Assembly: GCA_900316805.1 (NCBI GenBank)
Contig: ONEJ01000014.1
Span: 1 to 46,774, forward strand
DNA length: 46,774 nucleotides
DNA from: an uncultured Lachnospiraceae bacterium
Lineage (GTDB): Bacteria > Bacillota > Clostridia > Lachnospirales > Lachnospiraceae
Reading direction: 5' to 3'
Part shown: in pieces, positions 46,018 through 46,774 of the stretch
Position numbering within the stretch: position 1 is the first letter of the stretch
Layout of the letters: the number at the start of each line of letters is the position of its first letter
The notes under the pieces: model-generated
Seen by the model: only the letters and a program-made list of their open reading frames with translations
Database searches by the model: none
Told to the model about the DNA's origin: nothing
Translations under genes and position numbers: made by a program

Positions 46018-46043
46018 TTCTTTCTTAACAATGAGAGTTCCGA

Positions 46044-46472
46044 TTACTCAATGGCAATATACTTGCTTTCCTCGATCTGCTTCTTGTTCTGTTTCGGAAC
46101 ATTCAGCGTTAAGATGCCATCCTTAAAACCTGCCTTGATATCCTCCTGTCTGAGATATTCTCCCACATAAAAGCTTCTCTGGCAGTTACCGGAAAAACGC
46201 TCGCGGCGGATATACCTGCCGTTTGCTCCATCCTGTTCATTGTTCTCAATCTTTCTGGCAGCGGAGATCGTCAGGTATCCATTCTGCAGTGCTGCCTGGA
46301 TGTCATTCTTCTCATAGCCCGGCAGATCCATAATGAGCTCATAGCTGTCCGGATATTCCTTCACATCTGTCTGCATCAGGTTCTTTGCTGCTTCCTTTGC
46401 CTTGTTCTCAGTGTTTCTTTCACGGTTATCAAACCACGGATCTGTAAAAAATGTATCAAATAAGTCGAACAT
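46044..46472 (-). CDS. Small heat-shock protein Hsp20 (alpha-crystallin family)
   Basis: 142-residue Hsp20. The N-terminal arm MFDLFDTFFTDPWFD is the usual clostridial type (like Hsp18). The alpha-crystallin domain runs from about 40 to 130 (KEYPDSYELIMDLPGYEKND; RRERFSGNCQRSFYVGE; GILTLNVPK). The short tail KKQIEESKYIAIE carries the I-x-I/V-like contact (IAI). It holds unfolding proteins in soluble oligomers. The gene stands alone behind a perfect CIRCE operator. Confidence 0.95.
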   Translation of the reverse strand: MFDLFDTFFTDPWFDNRERNTENKAKEAAKNLMQTDVKEYPDSYELIMDLPGYEKNDIQAALQNGYLTISAARKIENNEQDGANGRYIRRERFSGNCQRSFYVGEYLRQEDIKAGFKDGILTLNVPKQNKKQIEESKYIAIE

Positions 46473-46521
46473 AAGTCATTCCTCCTTAGAATGTGTTATT
46501 TTGTTTTCTGTTGATGATTGT

Positions 46522-46549
46522 ATTATAGCACATTGTTAGCACTCGTCAA
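46522..46549 (-). promoter_or_regulatory. Sigma-A promoter of hsp20, overlapping CIRCE
   Basis: Read on the minus strand: TTGACG (46549-46544), 16 bases, TATAAT (46527-46522). The -35 box lies inside the CIRCE element, so bound HrcA would block polymerase directly. Confidence 0.8.
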
Positions 46550-46562
46550 GTATGAGTGCTAA
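46536..46562. promoter_or_regulatory. CIRCE operator (HrcA binding site)
   Basis: TTAGCACTC (46536-46544), nine bases, GAGTGCTAA (46554-46562). Both arms match the known CIRCE consensus perfectly. It makes hsp20 a member of the HrcA heat-shock regulon, which is less usual than groESL or dnaK control. Confidence 0.95.
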
Positions 46563-46681
46563 TAAAAATTCTAAAGAATTTATAAACTCATTCTTTCCAA
46601 ATAAATTTCCTGCGGCCCACCATCCCTCCGGGCTGCTCGGCTCATCACCTTCCGGCTAGTACACTGAATACTAAGTAATTG

Positions 46682-46774
46682 CTACAGTGAGCGAGGATGC
46701 GGTTTCGAGAGTGCATGTCAAAAAACGAAGGCGTAGCGGGCTACGTCGAGGCTTTTTGGCATGTGCTATCGGAA
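46682..46774. repeat. Long hairpin repeat, cut by window edge
   Basis: The centre GCGTAG-CGGG-CTACGT (46731-46746) is a hairpin. Outside it GTGCATGTCAAAAA (46711-46724) pairs with TTTTTGGCATGTGC (46753-46766) with G-U pairs, and TTTCGA (46703-46708) pairs with TCGGAA (46769-46774). The left arm continues as GCGAGGATGCGG (46691-46702), whose partner would lie beyond the window. The foldable element is over 90 bases. No gene is seen from 46563 to the end. Confidence 0.7.

Overview
The window is 46.8 kb of a Gram-positive, motile anaerobe of the class Clostridia, most likely a member of the Lachnospiraceae. This rests on the gene content: family-restricted proteins of the DUF5702, DUF6240, DUF6382 and DUF6145 types, a MecA adaptor, SleB- and CwlD-like wall enzymes, a CIRCE-controlled Hsp20, and strong sigma-A promoters with 17-base spacers. 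No rRNA, tRNA, CRISPR array or intact insertion sequence was seen.

Layout, left to right. (1) 1-6216, minus strand: a housekeeping run argF > birA > 110-aa protein > coaX > dusB, followed by greA > lysS, which has its own consensus promoter inside the end of dusB; lysS runs off the left edge. (2) 6.3-8.4 kb: a secreted SH3/SleB-type wall hydrolase and a small membrane protein, both minus. A divergent murG-type glycosyltransferase (plus) follows, with a perfect palindrome between. (3) 9.6-11.7 kb, minus: rhomboid protease > flavodoxin/SCP2 protein > HIT protein. (4) 11.8-21.1 kb, minus: an eleven-gene Tad (tight adherence) type IVb pilus operon, read from one strong promoter: prepilin peptidase, CpaE/TadZ-like, CpaF ATPase, TadB, an enlarged TadC, a 55-aa Flp pilin, a DUF5702 TadG-like protein, two TadE-like pseudopilins, a second prepilin peptidase and an FHA protein. 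(5) 21.2-24.5 kb: a DUF2508 protein, fliS and flagellin (sigma-28 promoter), a DUF1858 protein, mecA. (6) 24.6-26.6 kb, plus: a degenerate Ser/Thr kinase fused to a P-loop-like domain, whose second P-loop domain lies in the -1 frame behind a TTTAAAT heptamer. (7) 27-32.5 kb: GH18 hydrolase and amidase (plus), then a 988-residue DUF6240 protein (minus) with a sigma-28 promoter. (8) 32.6-34.3 kb, AT-richer: a Dabb protein, small uncertain ORFs and a MntA/HepT-type pair. (9) 34.3-46.5 kb, minus: glgB behind a TPR/P-loop protein, an AI-2E-type permease behind an aconitase-family hydratase, a two-component system behind a coiled-coil protein, and hsp20. (10) The right edge cuts through a long hairpin repeat.

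The genes group into surface and motility functions (Tad pilus, flagellin and chaperone, a sigma-28-controlled FliK-like protein, wall hydrolases), central metabolism and translation, and stress control. The most unusual items are the possible frameshift-encoded kinase/tandem P-loop protein, the Tad operon with its modified TadC, TadZ and TadE parts and an FHA reader, and the sigma-28 promoter linking DUF6240 to flagellar assembly.
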